Assembly: GCF_004359965.1 (NCBI RefSeq)
Contig: NZ_SMRQ01000007.1
Location: forward strand, 45,717-109,716
Direction: 5' to 3'
Source of the DNA: Cognatilysobacter segetis
GTDB taxonomy: Bacteria > Pseudomonadota > Gammaproteobacteria > Xanthomonadales > Xanthomonadaceae
Length of the DNA: 64,000 bases
The notes beneath the pieces are model-generated. The model made no database searches. It was not told the origin of the DNA and worked only from the letters and a program-made list of their open reading frames with translations. This document shows, in pieces, positions 1 through 9,614 of this stretch. Within the stretch, counting starts at the first letter, position 1; each line of letters opens with the position of its first letter. The translations under genes were made by a program, and so were the position numbers.

Positions 1-7
1 TCGCAGG

Positions 8-28
8 TGGCGGAAAGTCCGCCATTTT
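8..28 (+). terminator. Rho-independent terminator of an upstream gene
   Basis: A 7-bp perfect stem (TGGCGGA / TCCGCCA) with an AAG loop is followed by TTTT on the plus strand. It would end a plus-strand gene lying before the window and convergent with the GGDEF/EAL gene. On the minus strand no T run follows the stem, so it is not a good terminator for that gene. Confidence 0.55.
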
Positions 29-47
29 ACCGCCCTGCCCGCCCGCG

Positions 48-3000
48 CTAGGCGCGGCGCGCCACGCTGGCCGGATCGCCGCCCCGCAGCAGCGCGGTCG
101 CGGCGGTCGAACCCACCGGCGCGCTGAACAGCGTGCCCTGCAGGCCACTGCAGCCCCAGCGGGCGAGCAGTTCGCGGTGTGCGTCCGTCTCGACGCCCTT
201 GGCGATCACCTCGCAGCCCAGGGCCGCGCCGGTGCGGCAGACAGCTTCGGCGATGCGCCGCGCGCGCTCGTTCTCGGGCAATGCCTCGACGACCGCGAGA
301 TCGAGCTTCAGCGCATCGAAGCCGAAGTCGATCAGCTGCGCCATGCTGGCCTGGCTGCTGGCGACGTCGTCCACGGCGACCTTCACCCCCATGGCGCGCA
401 GGTCTGCGACGAGGCCGCGCGCCGGCTCGCCCACGGCGAACAGTTGCTCGCCGCGGAATTCGATCTCGAGCCAGCGCGGCTCCAGCGTCGCCGCCGTGAG
501 CGCGGCATCGACCTGCGCGAGCAGCCGCGCGGGGTCGAAGCGCGCCAGCGAGACGTTCACGGAAACCGGTAGCGGCGCCAGCCCGGCCTGCTGCCAGGCC
601 GCGTTCTGCCGACAGGCCTTGCCCAGCACCCATTCGTCCATCTGGATGATCAGGCCGGTCTCCTCGGCGACCGTGAGGACCATTTCCGGCAGCAGCACCG
701 TGCCATCCATGCGACGCCAGCGCAGCAGCGCCTCCACCGACGTGAACGCGCCGCTGCGCGCGTCGACGACGGGCTGGTAGTCGATGACGAAGTCGTCCGC
801 CGCCAGCGCGAGCCGCAGGTCGTTCTCGGTGCGCATGCGCGCTTCGGCGCGCTCGCCCATCAGGTCGGTGAAGTAGCTGTAGCGGCCGCGGCCCGTTTCC
901 TTGACGTGGTAGAGGGCGGTGTCCGCCTGCTTCATGAGCGTGCGGGTGTCGCGCGCGTCCTGCGGGAACAGCGAGATGCCGACGCTCGCGCCGACGCGCA
1001 GCTCGTGGCCGTCGTGCACGATCGGATCCTGCACCGAACGGATCAGCTTCTCGGCCACGCGCGCGGCGTCGCGCGGGTCCGCCAGGCGCTGCAGCAGCAG
1101 CACGAACTCGTCGCCGCCCTGCCGGCTGACGGTGTCGTCCTCGCGCACGCATTCGCGCAGGCGGCGGGCGACTTCCTGCAGCACCTTGTCGCCCACCGGG
1201 TGGCCGAGCGTGTCGTTGATGGGCTTGAACTTGTCGAGGTCGATGTAGAGCACCGCGCCGCGGTTGCCGCGCGCGACCTGCGCCAGCGCCTGCGTCAGGC
1301 GGTCGTGGAACAGCACGCGGTTGGGCAGGCCCGTGAGCGCATCGTGCTGCGCGGCGTGCGTGAGCGCCTGCGCCTGCTCGCGCGCCTCGCTCACGTCGCG
1401 CAGCAGCAGCACGCCGCCGATCGCGCGGCCTTCCGCGTCTCGCAACGGCGACGCCGATTCCTCGACCGCACGGCGCGCGCCGTCCGCCCGCAGCAGCTCG
1501 CGTTCGCCGTCGAGCCTCGCGGGCCGGCCCTGCCGCAGCGCGTCGTGCAGCACCGAGGGGCGCGTCGCGTCGGCGCCGGGCTCGACCAGCCGGACGACGT
1601 CGTCGAGCGCGCGTCCGAGCGCGTCCTCGCGAGGCCAGCCGGTCAGCACCGTCGCCGCGGGATTGAAGGCGGTCACGTCGCCGGCGGGATCGACCACGAC
1701 GAGCGCGTCGCTGATCGAATCCAGCGTCGCCTGCGCCTGTTCGCGCGCGGCGCGCGCGGCGGCTTCGAGCGCGCGATCGCGGCTGAGGTCGCGCAGCGTC
1801 ACGACGGCGCGGCCGCCGTGCTCGCCGGGCATAGAACCCAGACGCAGTTCGACGGGGAAGTCGGAACCGTCGCGGCGCCGGCCGCGCAGTTGCGAAGTGC
1901 CGTCCTTCGCCGGGCCGGACTGCTCGCCGAGCCACTCGGCCAGCGGCGTGCCCACGAGGTCGGCGGACGTGGCGCCCAGCATCGCCTCCGCGGCGGCGTT
2001 GTGCAGCCGGATGCGACTGTCCGCGTCCAGCACCATGGTCGGTTCGGGCGAGGCATCGACCATCGCGCGCAGGTCGCGTTCGCCCTGACGCTTCCAGGTC
2101 ACGTCGTCCGCGAGCAGGTGCAGCCCGGCGATCGCGCCGTCGAGTCCGAAATACGGTTCGAGCCGCAGGTCCAGCAGGCGGTCGCCGCGCTCGGCCTCCA
2201 GCCGCTGCGACGCGCCCGCCATCGCGCGTGCTGCGCTGGTGGCGATGCGTGCCGCGAAATCCGCGCCGAGCACGTCGCCCAGCAGCGCGCCTTCGACGCG
2301 GTCGCGCGGCAGGCCCGCCCAGCGCAGGTAGGCCTCGTTGGCGTGGCGATGGCGCAGGTCGCGGTCGAACGTGGCGACGAGCCCGGGGCTCTTCTCGGCG
2401 AGCGTGAGCAGGTGGCCGGTCGCGGCCCGCAGGCGCGCACGCACGCGGTCGCGCTGGTGGGCGAGCAGGCTGCCCAGCAGGCCCAGCGCGAGCATCGCCG
2501 CGGCGAGCGCGAGGGCCGCGGCGGGCGGCCATCCGCCCGCCATCGCCGACAACGCGCGCGGCGCGCGCACCGCGATCGCGAGCGTCGCGAGCGCCACGAC
2601 CAGCGCCAGCGCGCCGAGCGTTCGCGGCCGGCCCGCGGCGGCCACGCCGACGAGCGCAAGTGCGAGCAACGGCACCAGCCGCGGCGATAGATACGCCAGC
2701 ACCGCTGCGCCCGCGACGAGCGCGAGCGCCAGCATCAGCATCCGTCGCCGCGGGTCGGCGGCGAACGGATCGGGCGGATCGAGCGCGGCCAGCGTCAGCG
2801 CCGCCGCATACGCGGCCACGGCGCCGAGCACGGTCGCGATGGCGGCGGTCGACCACGCGTCCACGGCGGTCCAGCCCGCCTGCGATGCGAGCCAGGCCAC
2901 GCCGAAGCTTCCGGCGACCAGCGCGACGAGTGCCGCCGCCGACGCCGCGGGCTCATCCCATTCGTGCTGCGGCTGCAGGTGCGAGACCAGCATCCGCGTG

Positions 3001-3347
3001 CCGAACGCGGACGCCGCCAGCGCGGCGGCGAGCGCGACGCCGGGCATCGGGGCGATGCGCGCCGCGGCCAGTCCCGCGGCGATGCCGAGTGCGGGCATCA
3101 GCCAGCGCAGGTCCGCGCGGCCGGGCAACGGTCGCGCGAGCCACGCGCCCACCCAGCCGCCCAGCACGAGGCCGAGCACGCCGGGCGCGAGGACGCCCGG
3201 CAACCACCGCACCGCGATGGCGACGGCGATGCCGGCCGCGGCGGCGAATGCAATGGGCGCACGCAGCAGGCGCCCGGCTGCGACCGAACGGCGCAGCGCC
3301 TCGGATGGGGCGCCAGGAAGATCGCGTTGCGGAGAAAGCTTGCCCAT
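48..3347 (-). CDS. Membrane PAS-PAS-PAS-GGDEF-EAL protein; GGDEF intact, EAL degenerate
   Basis: 1099 residues. Residues about 30-295 are a highly hydrophobic multi-pass membrane region. Three PAS-like segments follow (about 315-418, 425-520, 540-650), then GGDEF (about 660-825) and EAL (about 840-1085). GGDEF is intact at 744-748 and the inhibitory RxxD site is REDD at 735-738, exactly five residues before it, so diguanylate cyclase activity with product inhibition is expected. In the EAL domain the EAL signature (872-874), the DD pair (993-994) and a KLD are present. However, the Glu of the LxLTE motif is Phe964 (LEIEFR) and the Glu of the usual AEGVET is Lys1050 (AKGVET), and the DFGTGYSS loop is replaced by DVASSQAS. 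By family knowledge these changes should abolish phosphodiesterase activity. The ATG at 3347 is used. It is probably an inner-membrane c-di-GMP synthase or sensor; its signal is unknown. Confidence 0.9.
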   Translation of the reverse strand: MGKLSPQRDLPGAPSEALRRSVAAGRLLRAPIAFAAAAGIAVAIAVRWLPGVLAPGVLGLVLGGWVGAWLARPLPGRADLRWLMPALGIAAGLAAARIAPMPGVALAAALAASAFGTRMLVSHLQPQHEWDEPAASAAALVALVAGSFGVAWLASQAGWTAVDAWSTAAIATVLGAVAAYAAALTLAALDPPDPFAADPRRRMLMLALALVAGAAVLAYLSPRLVPLLALALVGVAAAGRPRTLGALALVVALATLAIAVRAPRALSAMAGGWPPAAALALAAAMLALGLLGSLLAHQRDRVRARLRAATGHLLTLAEKSPGLVATFDRDLRHRHANEAYLRWAGLPRDRVEGALLGDVLGADFAARIATSAARAMAGASQRLEAERGDRLLDLRLEPYFGLDGAIAGLHLLADDVTWKRQGERDLRAMVDASPEPTMVLDADSRIRLHNAAAEAMLGATSADLVGTPLAEWLGEQSGPAKDGTSQLRGRRRDGSDFPVELRLGSMPGEHGGRAVVTLRDLSRDRALEAAARAAREQAQATLDSISDALVVVDPAGDVTAFNPAATVLTGWPREDALGRALDDVVRLVEPGADATRPSVLHDALRQGRPARLDGERELLRADGARRAVEESASPLRDAEGRAIGGVLLLRDVSEAREQAQALTHAAQHDALTGLPNRVLFHDRLTQALAQVARGNRGAVLYIDLDKFKPINDTLGHPVGDKVLQEVARRLRECVREDDTVSRQGGDEFVLLLQRLADPRDAARVAEKLIRSVQDPIVHDGHELRVGASVGISLFPQDARDTRTLMKQADTALYHVKETGRGRYSYFTDLMGERAEARMRTENDLRLALAADDFVIDYQPVVDARSGAFTSVEALLRWRRMDGTVLLPEMVLTVAEETGLIIQMDEWVLGKACRQNAAWQQAGLAPLPVSVNVSLARFDPARLLAQVDAALTAATLEPRWLEIEFRGEQLFAVGEPARGLVADLRAMGVKVAVDDVASSQASMAQLIDFGFDALKLDLAVVEALPENERARRIAEAVCRTGAALGCEVIAKGVETDAHRELLARWGCSGLQGTLFSAPVGSTAATALLRGGDPASVARRA

Positions 3348-3527
3348 GCACCCCGTGACCGGACACGACGAAAAGCGTCACTCGCGTGGCGCTGACCGCA
3401 TTCTGTGAACGTACCGGTGGAAGAAACTGTGCAGGGCGTGGCAGCTCCCCGACCGGAGGTGGCACGGATGTGCCGGGATGGGGCCCTGTTCACATCGCCG
3501 GAACCCCGCCGGATTTGAACTGCCCGG

Positions 3528-4694
3528 ATGAAACGACGCCCCCTCCTCGCCTCCGCCGCGCTGGGCCTGTTGCTCGCCGGCTGCCATCCCGGTGACGCCA
3601 CGTCGGCCGCAGGCGCCACGAAACCGCCGCCGGCGTCGGCGCACGCGTCGACGGCCCTGCGCGTAACCCGCATCGCCGCCGGCCTCGAGCATCCCTGGAG
3701 CGTCGCGGTACTGCCGGACGGGCGCTTCCTGGTCACCGAGCGGCCCGGCCGGCTCCGCTACGTCGGCCGCGACGGGCGCATCTCCGCACCGGTGGCCGGC
3801 ACGCCGAAGGTGTGGGCGGAGGGCCAGGGCGGCCTGCTCGACGTCGCACTGGCGCCCGACTTCGCGACCAGCCACCGCATCTACCTGACCTATGCCGAGG
3901 CCGGTCCCGACGGTACCGCCGGCACGGCGGCGGGCTACGGTCGTCTCGACGGCGAACGGCTCAGCGATTTCCGCGTCATCTACCGCCAGCAACCGAAGCT
4001 CGAGGGGCCGAACCACTTCGGCTCGCGCATCGCCTTCGATCGCGACGGCCACGTCTTCATCAGCCAGGGCGAGCGCTTCCAGCGGATGCTGGCGCAGGAC
4101 CTGACGAAGCTGCAGGGCAAGCTCGTGCGGCTGAACCTCGACGGCAGCGTGCCGGCCGACAATCCGTTCGTGGGCCGCAAGGACGCACGCCCGGAAATCT
4201 GGAGCTACGGGCATCGCAACGTGCAGTCGCTCGCGACCGATCCGCGCACCGGGCGTCTGTGGGAAGCCGAGCACGGCCCGCGCGGCGGCGACGAGATCAA
4301 CCTGCCGCAGCCGGGAAAGAACTACGGCTGGCCGATCGCGAGCCACGGCAAGGACTACTCGACGCCGTTCCCGTACCCGGAGACCAAGGGCACCGACGTG
4401 CCCGGCATGGAATCGCCGTACCACGTGTGGATGAAATCGCCGGGCCTGTCGGGCATGGCGTTCTACACCGGGCACCCGCGGTCGAAATGGAACGACAGCC
4501 TGTTCCTCGGCGCCCTCGCCGACCGCTGCCTGATCCGCCTCAAGCTCGACGGCGACCGCATCGTGTCGGAGGAACGCCTGCTCGAGGACCGCAAGGCGCG
4601 CATCCGCGACGTGCGCGTGGGGCCCGACGGTGCCGTCTACGTACTGACCGACGACGAGAACGGCGAGCTGCTGCGCCTGGATCCGCCGGCCTGA
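3528..4694 (+). CDS. PQQ-dependent aldose-sugar dehydrogenase-like lipoprotein
   Basis: 388 residues of the soluble glucose/sorbosone dehydrogenase (YliI/Asd) family, six-bladed beta-propellers that oxidise sugars with PQQ and pass electrons to the respiratory chain. The N-terminus is a lipoprotein signal with lipobox LLAGC (Cys19), so the protein is membrane-anchored in the periplasm. Typical signatures are HPWSVAVLPDGRFLVTE near residue 55, a GPNHFGSR block, LQGKLVRLNLDGS and EHGPRGGDEIN. The length fits the family. It stands alone, after the divergently transcribed GGDEF gene and before tex. No strong Shine-Dalgarno precedes the ATG at 3528. Whether the host makes PQQ cannot be told from this window. 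Confidence 0.88.
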   Translation: MKRRPLLASAALGLLLAGCHPGDATSAAGATKPPPASAHASTALRVTRIAAGLEHPWSVAVLPDGRFLVTERPGRLRYVGRDGRISAPVAGTPKVWAEGQGGLLDVALAPDFATSHRIYLTYAEAGPDGTAGTAAGYGRLDGERLSDFRVIYRQQPKLEGPNHFGSRIAFDRDGHVFISQGERFQRMLAQDLTKLQGKLVRLNLDGSVPADNPFVGRKDARPEIWSYGHRNVQSLATDPRTGRLWEAEHGPRGGDEINLPQPGKNYGWPIASHGKDYSTPFPYPETKGTDVPGMESPYHVWMKSPGLSGMAFYTGHPRSKWNDSLFLGALADRCLIRLKLDGDRIVSEERLLEDRKARIRDVRVGPDGAVYVLTDDENGELLRLDPPA

Positions 4695-4746
4695 CGTCGG
4701 AGGCGTGACGCCGCCCGCCGCCCACAGCGGCGCCGGGGTGTCAACG

Positions 4747-4775
4747 TCGACGCGGTTCCGGGCGGCGTCCACAAT
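4747..4775 (+). promoter_or_regulatory. Candidate tex promoter
   Basis: TCGACG and CACAAT are separated by 17 nt, each with four of six consensus matches. The -10 is followed by a GC-rich CGCCGG discriminator, as at rpsB, fpr and frr in this window. It lies about 35 nt before the tex start codon. Confidence 0.4.
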
Positions 4776-4809
4776 CGCCGGCCCGTAATCCGCACGACGC
4801 CGAACGCCC

Positions 4810-7158
4810 ATGCAGGACCGCAGCACCGCGCAGCACATCGCCCGCCGCATCGCCGAGGAGATCGGCGCGCAGGCGCGACAGGTCGAAGCGGCCGTCGCGC
4901 TGCTCGACGAAGGCGCGACCGTTCCCTTCATCGCGCGCTATCGCAAGGAAGTCACCGGCGGGCTCGACGACATCCAGCTGCGCGAGCTCGAGTCGCGACT
5001 GGCCTACCTGCGCGAACTGGAGGACCGCCGCGCGCAGGTGATCGCCAGCATCGAGGAACAGGGCAAGCTCACCGACGAGCTGCGGGCCGACCTGCTCGCC
5101 GCCGACAGCAAGGCGCGGCTGGAAGACCTCTACCTGCCGTACAAGCCCAAGCGCCGCACGCGTGCGCAGATCGCCCGCGAGGCCGGCCTGGAGCCGCTCG
5201 CCGACACGCTGCTGGCCGATCCCTCCCGATCGCCCGAGGCGGTGGCCGCCGCATATGTCGGTGCGGACAAGGGCGTCGCCGATTCGAAGGCCGCGCTCGA
5301 CGGCGCACGCGCGATCCTCATGGAGCGCTGGGGCGAGGACGCGTCGCTGGTCGGCGAGCTGCGCGAGTGGCTGACGCAGAACGGCGTCATCCGCTCCAAG
5401 GTGATCGAAGGCAAGGAGAACGATGGCGCGAAGTACCGCGACTACTTCGACCATGCCGAGCCGCTGGCCAAGATCCCGTCGCACCGCATGCTCGCGTTGC
5501 TGCGCGGGCGTCGCGAGGAATTCCTGCAGCTCGATCTCGACCCCGGCAAGGACGCGGACGCGGGGCACCTGCTCGCGACGGGTCGCGTCGCGAAGCACGC
5601 GGGCATCCGCAACGAGGGCCGCCCCGCCGATCAGTGGCTGATGGACTGCGCGCGCCTGACGTGGAAGGCGAAGCTGCACCTGCACCTGATGCTCGACCTG
5701 ATCGCGCAGGCGCGCGAGAAGGCCGAGGCCGAAGCGATCGACGTGTTCGGCGACAACCTCAAGGACCTGCTGCTGTCGGCGCCTGCCGGCCCGCGTGCCG
5801 TGCTGGGCCTCGATCCGGGCCTGCGCACCGGCGTGAAGGTCGCGGTCGTCGACGCCACCGGCAAGCTCGTTGCCACCGACACCATCTATCCGCACGAGCC
5901 GCGACGCCAGTGGGACCAATCGCTGCACACCTTGCGGGCGTTGTGCACGAAGCACCGCGTCGAGCTGATCGCGATCGGCAACGGCACGGCGTCGCGCGAG
6001 ACCGACAAGCTCGCGGGCGACCTCATCAAGCTCGCGCCGGAGCTCAAGCTCACCAAGATCGTGGTCAGCGAGGCCGGCGCGTCGGTGTATTCGGCCTCCG
6101 AAATCGCATCGCGCGAGTTCCCGGACGTGGACGTGTCGCTGCGTGGCGCGGTGTCGATCGCGCGACGCCTGCAGGATCCGCTCGCCGAGCTGGTCAAGAT
6201 CGAGCCCAAGGCGATCGGCGTGGGCCAGTACCAGCACGACGTCGACCAGTACCGCCTGGCGCGCGCGCTCGACGCGAAGGTCGAGGACTGCGTGAACGCG
6301 GTCGGCGTGCACGTCAACACCGCGTCGGCCGCGCTGCTCGCCCGCGTGTCCGGGCTCAGCGCCACCGTCGCCGAGAACGTCGTCCGCCATCGCGACGCCA
6401 ACGGCCCATTCCGGTCTCGCAAGGAGCTGCTGAAGGTGCCGCGCCTCGGCGACAAGACGTTTGAGCAGTGCGCGGGCTTCCTGCGCATCGCCGACGGCGA
6501 CGAGCCGCTGGATGCGAGCTCCGTGCACCCCGAGGCGTATCCCGTCGTCGAACGCATCGTCGCGGCCACGGGCAAGCCGATCCGTGCGCTGCTCGGCGAT
6601 GCGCCGTCGGTGCGCGGCCTGAAACCCGAGCAGTTCGCCGACGACCGTTTCGGCGTGCCGACGGTGCGCGACATCCTCAAGGAGCTCGAGAAGCCCGGCC
6701 GCGACCCGCGCCCCGAGTTCAAGGCCGCGCGCTTCGCCGACGGCGTCGAGGACATCAAGGACCTCAAGCCCGGCATGGTGCTGGAGGGCGTGGTGACCAA
6801 CGTCGCCGCGTTCGGCGCGTTCGTCGACATCGGCGTGCACCAGGACGGCCTCGTGCACATCTCCGCGCTGTCGAGCACGTACGTGAAAGATCCGCGCGAC
6901 GTGGTGAAGGTCGGCGACATCGTGAAGGTGCGCGTGCAGGAGGTGGACGTGCCGCGCAAGCGCATCGGCCTGACCTGCCGGCTCGACGACACCGCGCCGC
7001 GCGCGCCGCGCAGCGATCGCGACGGTGCGCGGCCGCCCGCCACGCCACCGGGCGCGCCCAACGATCGCGGTCGCGCGCCGCCGCAGGCGAAGCCGCAGCC
7101 GGCGTTCGGCAACAGTGCGCTGGCGGACGCGTTCGCGAAGGCGAAGAAGGCACCCTGA
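4810..7158 (+). CDS. tex: Tex, S1-domain RNA-binding transcription accessory protein
   Basis: 782 residues, normal for Tex. Order: helical Tex N-domain, YqgF-like RNase H fold beginning near residue 330 ([13 protein letters not shown]), helix-hairpin-helix repeats (about 490-560; [29 protein letters not shown]), and a C-terminal S1 domain from about 650 ([29 protein letters not shown]). A Pro/Arg/Ala-rich low-complexity tail of about 65 residues follows. Tex is a conserved cytoplasmic nucleic-acid-binding protein that influences transcription and toxin/virulence expression in several bacteria. The ATG at 4810 matches the conserved N-terminus. It converges with the DUF488 gene, leaving only 10 nt between the stops and no visible terminator. 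Confidence 0.97.
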   Translation: MQDRSTAQHIARRIAEEIGAQARQVEAAVALLDEGATVPFIARYRKEVTGGLDDIQLRELESRLAYLRELEDRRAQVIASIEEQGKLTDELRADLLAADSKARLEDLYLPYKPKRRTRAQIAREAGLEPLADTLLADPSRSPEAVAAAYVGADKGVADSKAALDGARAILMERWGEDASLVGELREWLTQNGVIRSKVIEGKENDGAKYRDYFDHAEPLAKIPSHRMLALLRGRREEFLQLDLDPGKDADAGHLLATGRVAKHAGIRNEGRPADQWLMDCARLTWKAKLHLHLMLDLIAQAREKAEAEAIDVFGDNLKDLLLSAPAGPRAVLGLDPGLRTGVKVAVVDATGKLVATDTIYPHEPRRQWDQSLHTLRALCTKHRVELIAIGNGTASRETDKLAGDLIKLAPELKLTKIVVSEAGASVYSASEIASREFPDVDVSLRGAVSIARRLQDPLAELVKIEPKAIGVGQYQHDVDQYRLARALDAKVEDCVNAVGVHVNTASAALLARVSGLSATVAENVVRHRDANGPFRSRKELLKVPRLGDKTFEQCAGFLRIADGDEPLDASSVHPEAYPVVERIVAATGKPIRALLGDAPSVRGLKPEQFADDRFGVPTVRDILKELEKPGRDPRPEFKAARFADGVEDIKDLKPGMVLEGVVTNVAAFGAFVDIGVHQDGLVHISALSSTYVKDPRDVVKVGDIVKVRVQEVDVPRKRIGLTCRLDDTAPRAPRSDRDGARPPATPPGAPNDRGRAPPQAKPQPAFGNSALADAFAKAKKAP

Positions 7159-7168
7159 ACGCGGCGCG

Positions 7169-7720
7169 TCAGAACAGGCCGGGCTGCGTCTCGGGCGGCG
7201 ACGAGTAATCGAGCCGCCCGTCTACGATGCGCGCCGCGCCCGTGTACGGATGCGCCTGCACGCCCCCGCCGGACTGCAGGTGCAGCACCGTCCAGCCGCG
7301 CGACTTGAAGTCGTCCGAGATCAGCGAGCGGTGGCACCGCCACCACACGGCCTCCGCGCACATCACCGCCGTGCGCTTCGTCGTCGCCAGCGACGCGAGA
7401 CGCTCGCGCGCGTGCCGGTAGGGCTGCGTCTCCATGTAGTCGGCATAGCCCCGGAAGGCCTCGTTGCGCCACGCGGTGTTGTGCGAGTCCCTGCGCGGGC
7501 GCCGGCGGCCGCCCAGCTCGCGCATCGGCACGTACTCGATGCCCGCCTTCGGCAGATCGACGGCCATCGCGTCGCTGTTGAACTGGGGGTGCCGACGCGA
7601 GCCGGCCAGCAGCCGCACGTCCGCGATCGCCTCGATCCCGCCCGCGTGCAGGATCGCGACGAACGCGTCCCACGGATGCGTCGAATGGCCGACCGTCCAC
7701 AGCGTGCCCGCGTGTTCCAT
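7169..7720 (-). CDS. DUF488 family protein
   Basis: 183 residues starting at the ATG at 7720 (MEHAGTLWTVGHSTHPWD). DUF488 hallmarks are seen: the N-terminal TVGHST, the IADVR segment, a Cys-containing MCAEAVWWRCHRSLI block (family CAE...CHR) and C-terminal beta structure. The biochemical role of DUF488 proteins is not established; the conserved Cys/His/Arg cluster suggests an enzyme or nucleic-acid-related function. The open frame extends upstream to 8386, but that part is antisense to the ABC1 gene and does not look like protein. It is divergent from the ABC1 kinase gene with 79 nt between the start codons. Confidence 0.85.
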   Translation of the reverse strand: MEHAGTLWTVGHSTHPWDAFVAILHAGGIEAIADVRLLAGSRRHPQFNSDAMAVDLPKAGIEYVPMRELGGRRRPRRDSHNTAWRNEAFRGYADYMETQPYRHARERLASLATTKRTAVMCAEAVWWRCHRSLISDDFKSRGWTVLHLQSGGGVQAHPYTGAARIVDGRLDYSSPPETQPGLF

Positions 7721-7799
7721 CGCGACAGGCTGCACGGCCCGCGATGAAGCGGCGTTGACGGCACTGCGCCTAGGCTGCGCCGTCCCAGGGAGACTTTTC

Positions 7800-9491
7800 A
7801 TGTCCGAGCAGACCACCGGCTTCGCGCGCACCGCCCAGATCCTGAAGTTCATGCTCAAGTACCGGAGCGCGGGCATCTTCAGCGGGCTGGACCAGGACGC
7901 GATGCTGCAGGACGTCGAGGCCGAGGCCGACCGGCAGGAAGCGCCGCACGGCCGGCCGGAGGAATTCGTCGACGATCTCGAGGCGCTCGGCCCCACGTTC
8001 ATCAAGCTCGGCCAGGCGCTGTCGACGCGCCCGGACATGGTGCCGGGCGAGTACATGGCGGCGCTCGAGCGCATGCAGGACCGCGTACAGCCGCTGGACG
8101 TGGAGACCGTGCGCCAGGTGATCGAGGAGGAACTCGGCGTCGGCGTCGGCAAGGTGTTCACCGAATTCGACGCCGAGCCGCTGGGCAGCGCATCGCTGGG
8201 CCAGGTGCACCGCGCCGTGCTGCGCGACGGCCGCGAGGTCGCGGTGAAGGTGCAGCGGCCCGACGCCCTGGCGAGCGTCCGCACCGACCTCGACGCGCTC
8301 CGCTCGATCGCCAGCAAGATCGACCGCGGCACCGACATGGGCCGCCGGCTGAAGTTCGGCGACTGGGTCAACGAATTCGGTCGCACGCTGCTGGCCGAGC
8401 TCGACTACCGCCTGGAAGCCGAGAACCTGCAGCGCTTCGGCGAGCGACTGGAGGCCTATCCGCAGCTGGTGGTGCCGCGCCCGGTCTGGAGCCTGTGCGG
8501 CAAGCGCGTGCTGACGATGGACCTCGTCCGCGGCCGCAAGGTCACCGACATCACGGGCTTGCAGCGCACGGAGCTGCATCTCGCCGATCTCGCCGGCGCA
8601 TTGCTCAAGGGCTACCTCGACCAGGCCTTCGTCAACGGCGAGATCCACGCCGATCCGCATCCCGGTAACCTGCTGCTGACCGACGACGGCCGGCTCGCGA
8701 TCTTCGATCTCGGGATGATCGCCCACGTGCCGCCCAAGCGCCGCGACCGGCTTCTGAAACTGCTGTTCGCGGCCGTCGACGGCCGTGGCGAGGACGTCGC
8801 CAACGAAGGCGTTTCCATCTCGACGCGGCTGGAGGACTTCGACGAGGAGCGCTACCAGCGCGAGGTCGGGCAGCTCGTCTCGCAGTACGCGGCGCGTTCC
8901 GGCGGCCGCACGGTGTCCGAGGGCCGGCTGGTGCTCGACCTCACGCGCATCGCCACCGCCTGCGGCCTGCGTACGCCGCCCGAACTCAGCCTGCTCGGCA
9001 AGACGCTGCTGAACCTCGAGTCGATCTGCGACGCACTCGATCCGGACATGGACGCGAAGGACATCGTCCGCGACCACCTCGAGAACGTGATGCGGCAGCG
9101 GCTGCGCAAGTCGCTCTCGCCGGCCGGCCTCGCCGGCGAGCTGATCGAGGTGGAGGGCCTCGTGCGCGAGGCGCCGCGCAAGATCAGCAACCTGCTGACG
9201 CTGCTGTCGGAGAACCGCCTCCAGGTGCGGCTGGACGGGCTCGACGACTCCAAGCTCATGGAGAACATGCAGAAGATCGCCAACCGGATCACGGTCGGCC
9301 TGATCATCGCCGCCCTGCTCGTGGCTTCGGCGCTGATGATGCGGGTCGACACGGGCACCCGCCTGTTCGGCTATCCGGCCGTCGCCATCGTCATGTTCAT
9401 CATCGCGGCGCTGCTGGGGCTGTTCGTCGTCGGCAGCGTGCTGCTGACCGATCACAAGGCCCGTCCGAAAGAGGAACGCGGCCTCCACTGA
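7800..9491 (+). CDS. ABC1/AarF/UbiB-type atypical kinase
   Basis: 563 residues. The ATG at 7800 is chosen because a Shine-Dalgarno (AGGGAGA) lies 5 nt upstream and MSEQTTGF fits the family start; the frame is open further upstream but that is antisense to DUF488. ABC1 signatures are the FIKLGQALSTRPD (KxGQ) motif, the nucleotide loop GSASLGQVHRAVL, VAVKVQRP, the catalytic-loop-like EIHADPHPGNLL and IFDLGMIAH. Two hydrophobic segments close the protein (about 500-520 and 525-550), the UbiB architecture. Members support ubiquinone biosynthesis, but no ubi genes are adjacent and the N-terminus differs from E. coli UbiB, so it may be the second ABC1 paralogue. Confidence 0.9.
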   Translation: MSEQTTGFARTAQILKFMLKYRSAGIFSGLDQDAMLQDVEAEADRQEAPHGRPEEFVDDLEALGPTFIKLGQALSTRPDMVPGEYMAALERMQDRVQPLDVETVRQVIEEELGVGVGKVFTEFDAEPLGSASLGQVHRAVLRDGREVAVKVQRPDALASVRTDLDALRSIASKIDRGTDMGRRLKFGDWVNEFGRTLLAELDYRLEAENLQRFGERLEAYPQLVVPRPVWSLCGKRVLTMDLVRGRKVTDITGLQRTELHLADLAGALLKGYLDQAFVNGEIHADPHPGNLLLTDDGRLAIFDLGMIAHVPPKRRDRLLKLLFAAVDGRGEDVANEGVSISTRLEDFDEERYQREVGQLVSQYAARSGGRTVSEGRLVLDLTRIATACGLRTPPELSLLGKTLLNLESICDALDPDMDAKDIVRDHLENVMRQRLRKSLSPAGLAGELIEVEGLVREAPRKISNLLTLLSENRLQVRLDGLDDSKLMENMQKIANRITVGLIIAALLVASALMMRVDTGTRLFGYPAVAIVMFIIAALLGLFVVGSVLLTDHKARPKEERGLH

Positions 9492-9524
9492 CGGTTCAGC
9501 CTGAATGGCCTGAACACCGGCCGC

Positions 9525-9552
9525 TTGCACGCGGATTTCACCGGGCTAACCT
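9525..9552 (+). promoter_or_regulatory. Candidate promoter of the L,D-transpeptidase-like gene
   Basis: TTGCAC (9525-9530) and TAACCT (9547-9552) are separated by 16 nt. The putative start site would lie about 50-55 nt before the start codon. The TAACCTGTGCGG context resembles sequences before the 54-aa gene and the M3 peptidase gene. Confidence 0.45.
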
Positions 9553-9614
9553 GTGCGGGAAGCTTCACCGGGACTGCACGTCCCTGAAGCGCCCGCTACC
9601 GGGGTTCCGTGCCC

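Noticed and set aside
906..2690. A 594-codon plus-strand open frame inside the GGDEF/EAL gene
   Set aside because: His/Arg/Gln-rich shadow of the real minus-strand gene.
4741..6858. A 705-codon minus-strand open frame opposite tex
   Set aside because: Same reason: tex is complete on the other strand and the antisense product has no domain pattern.
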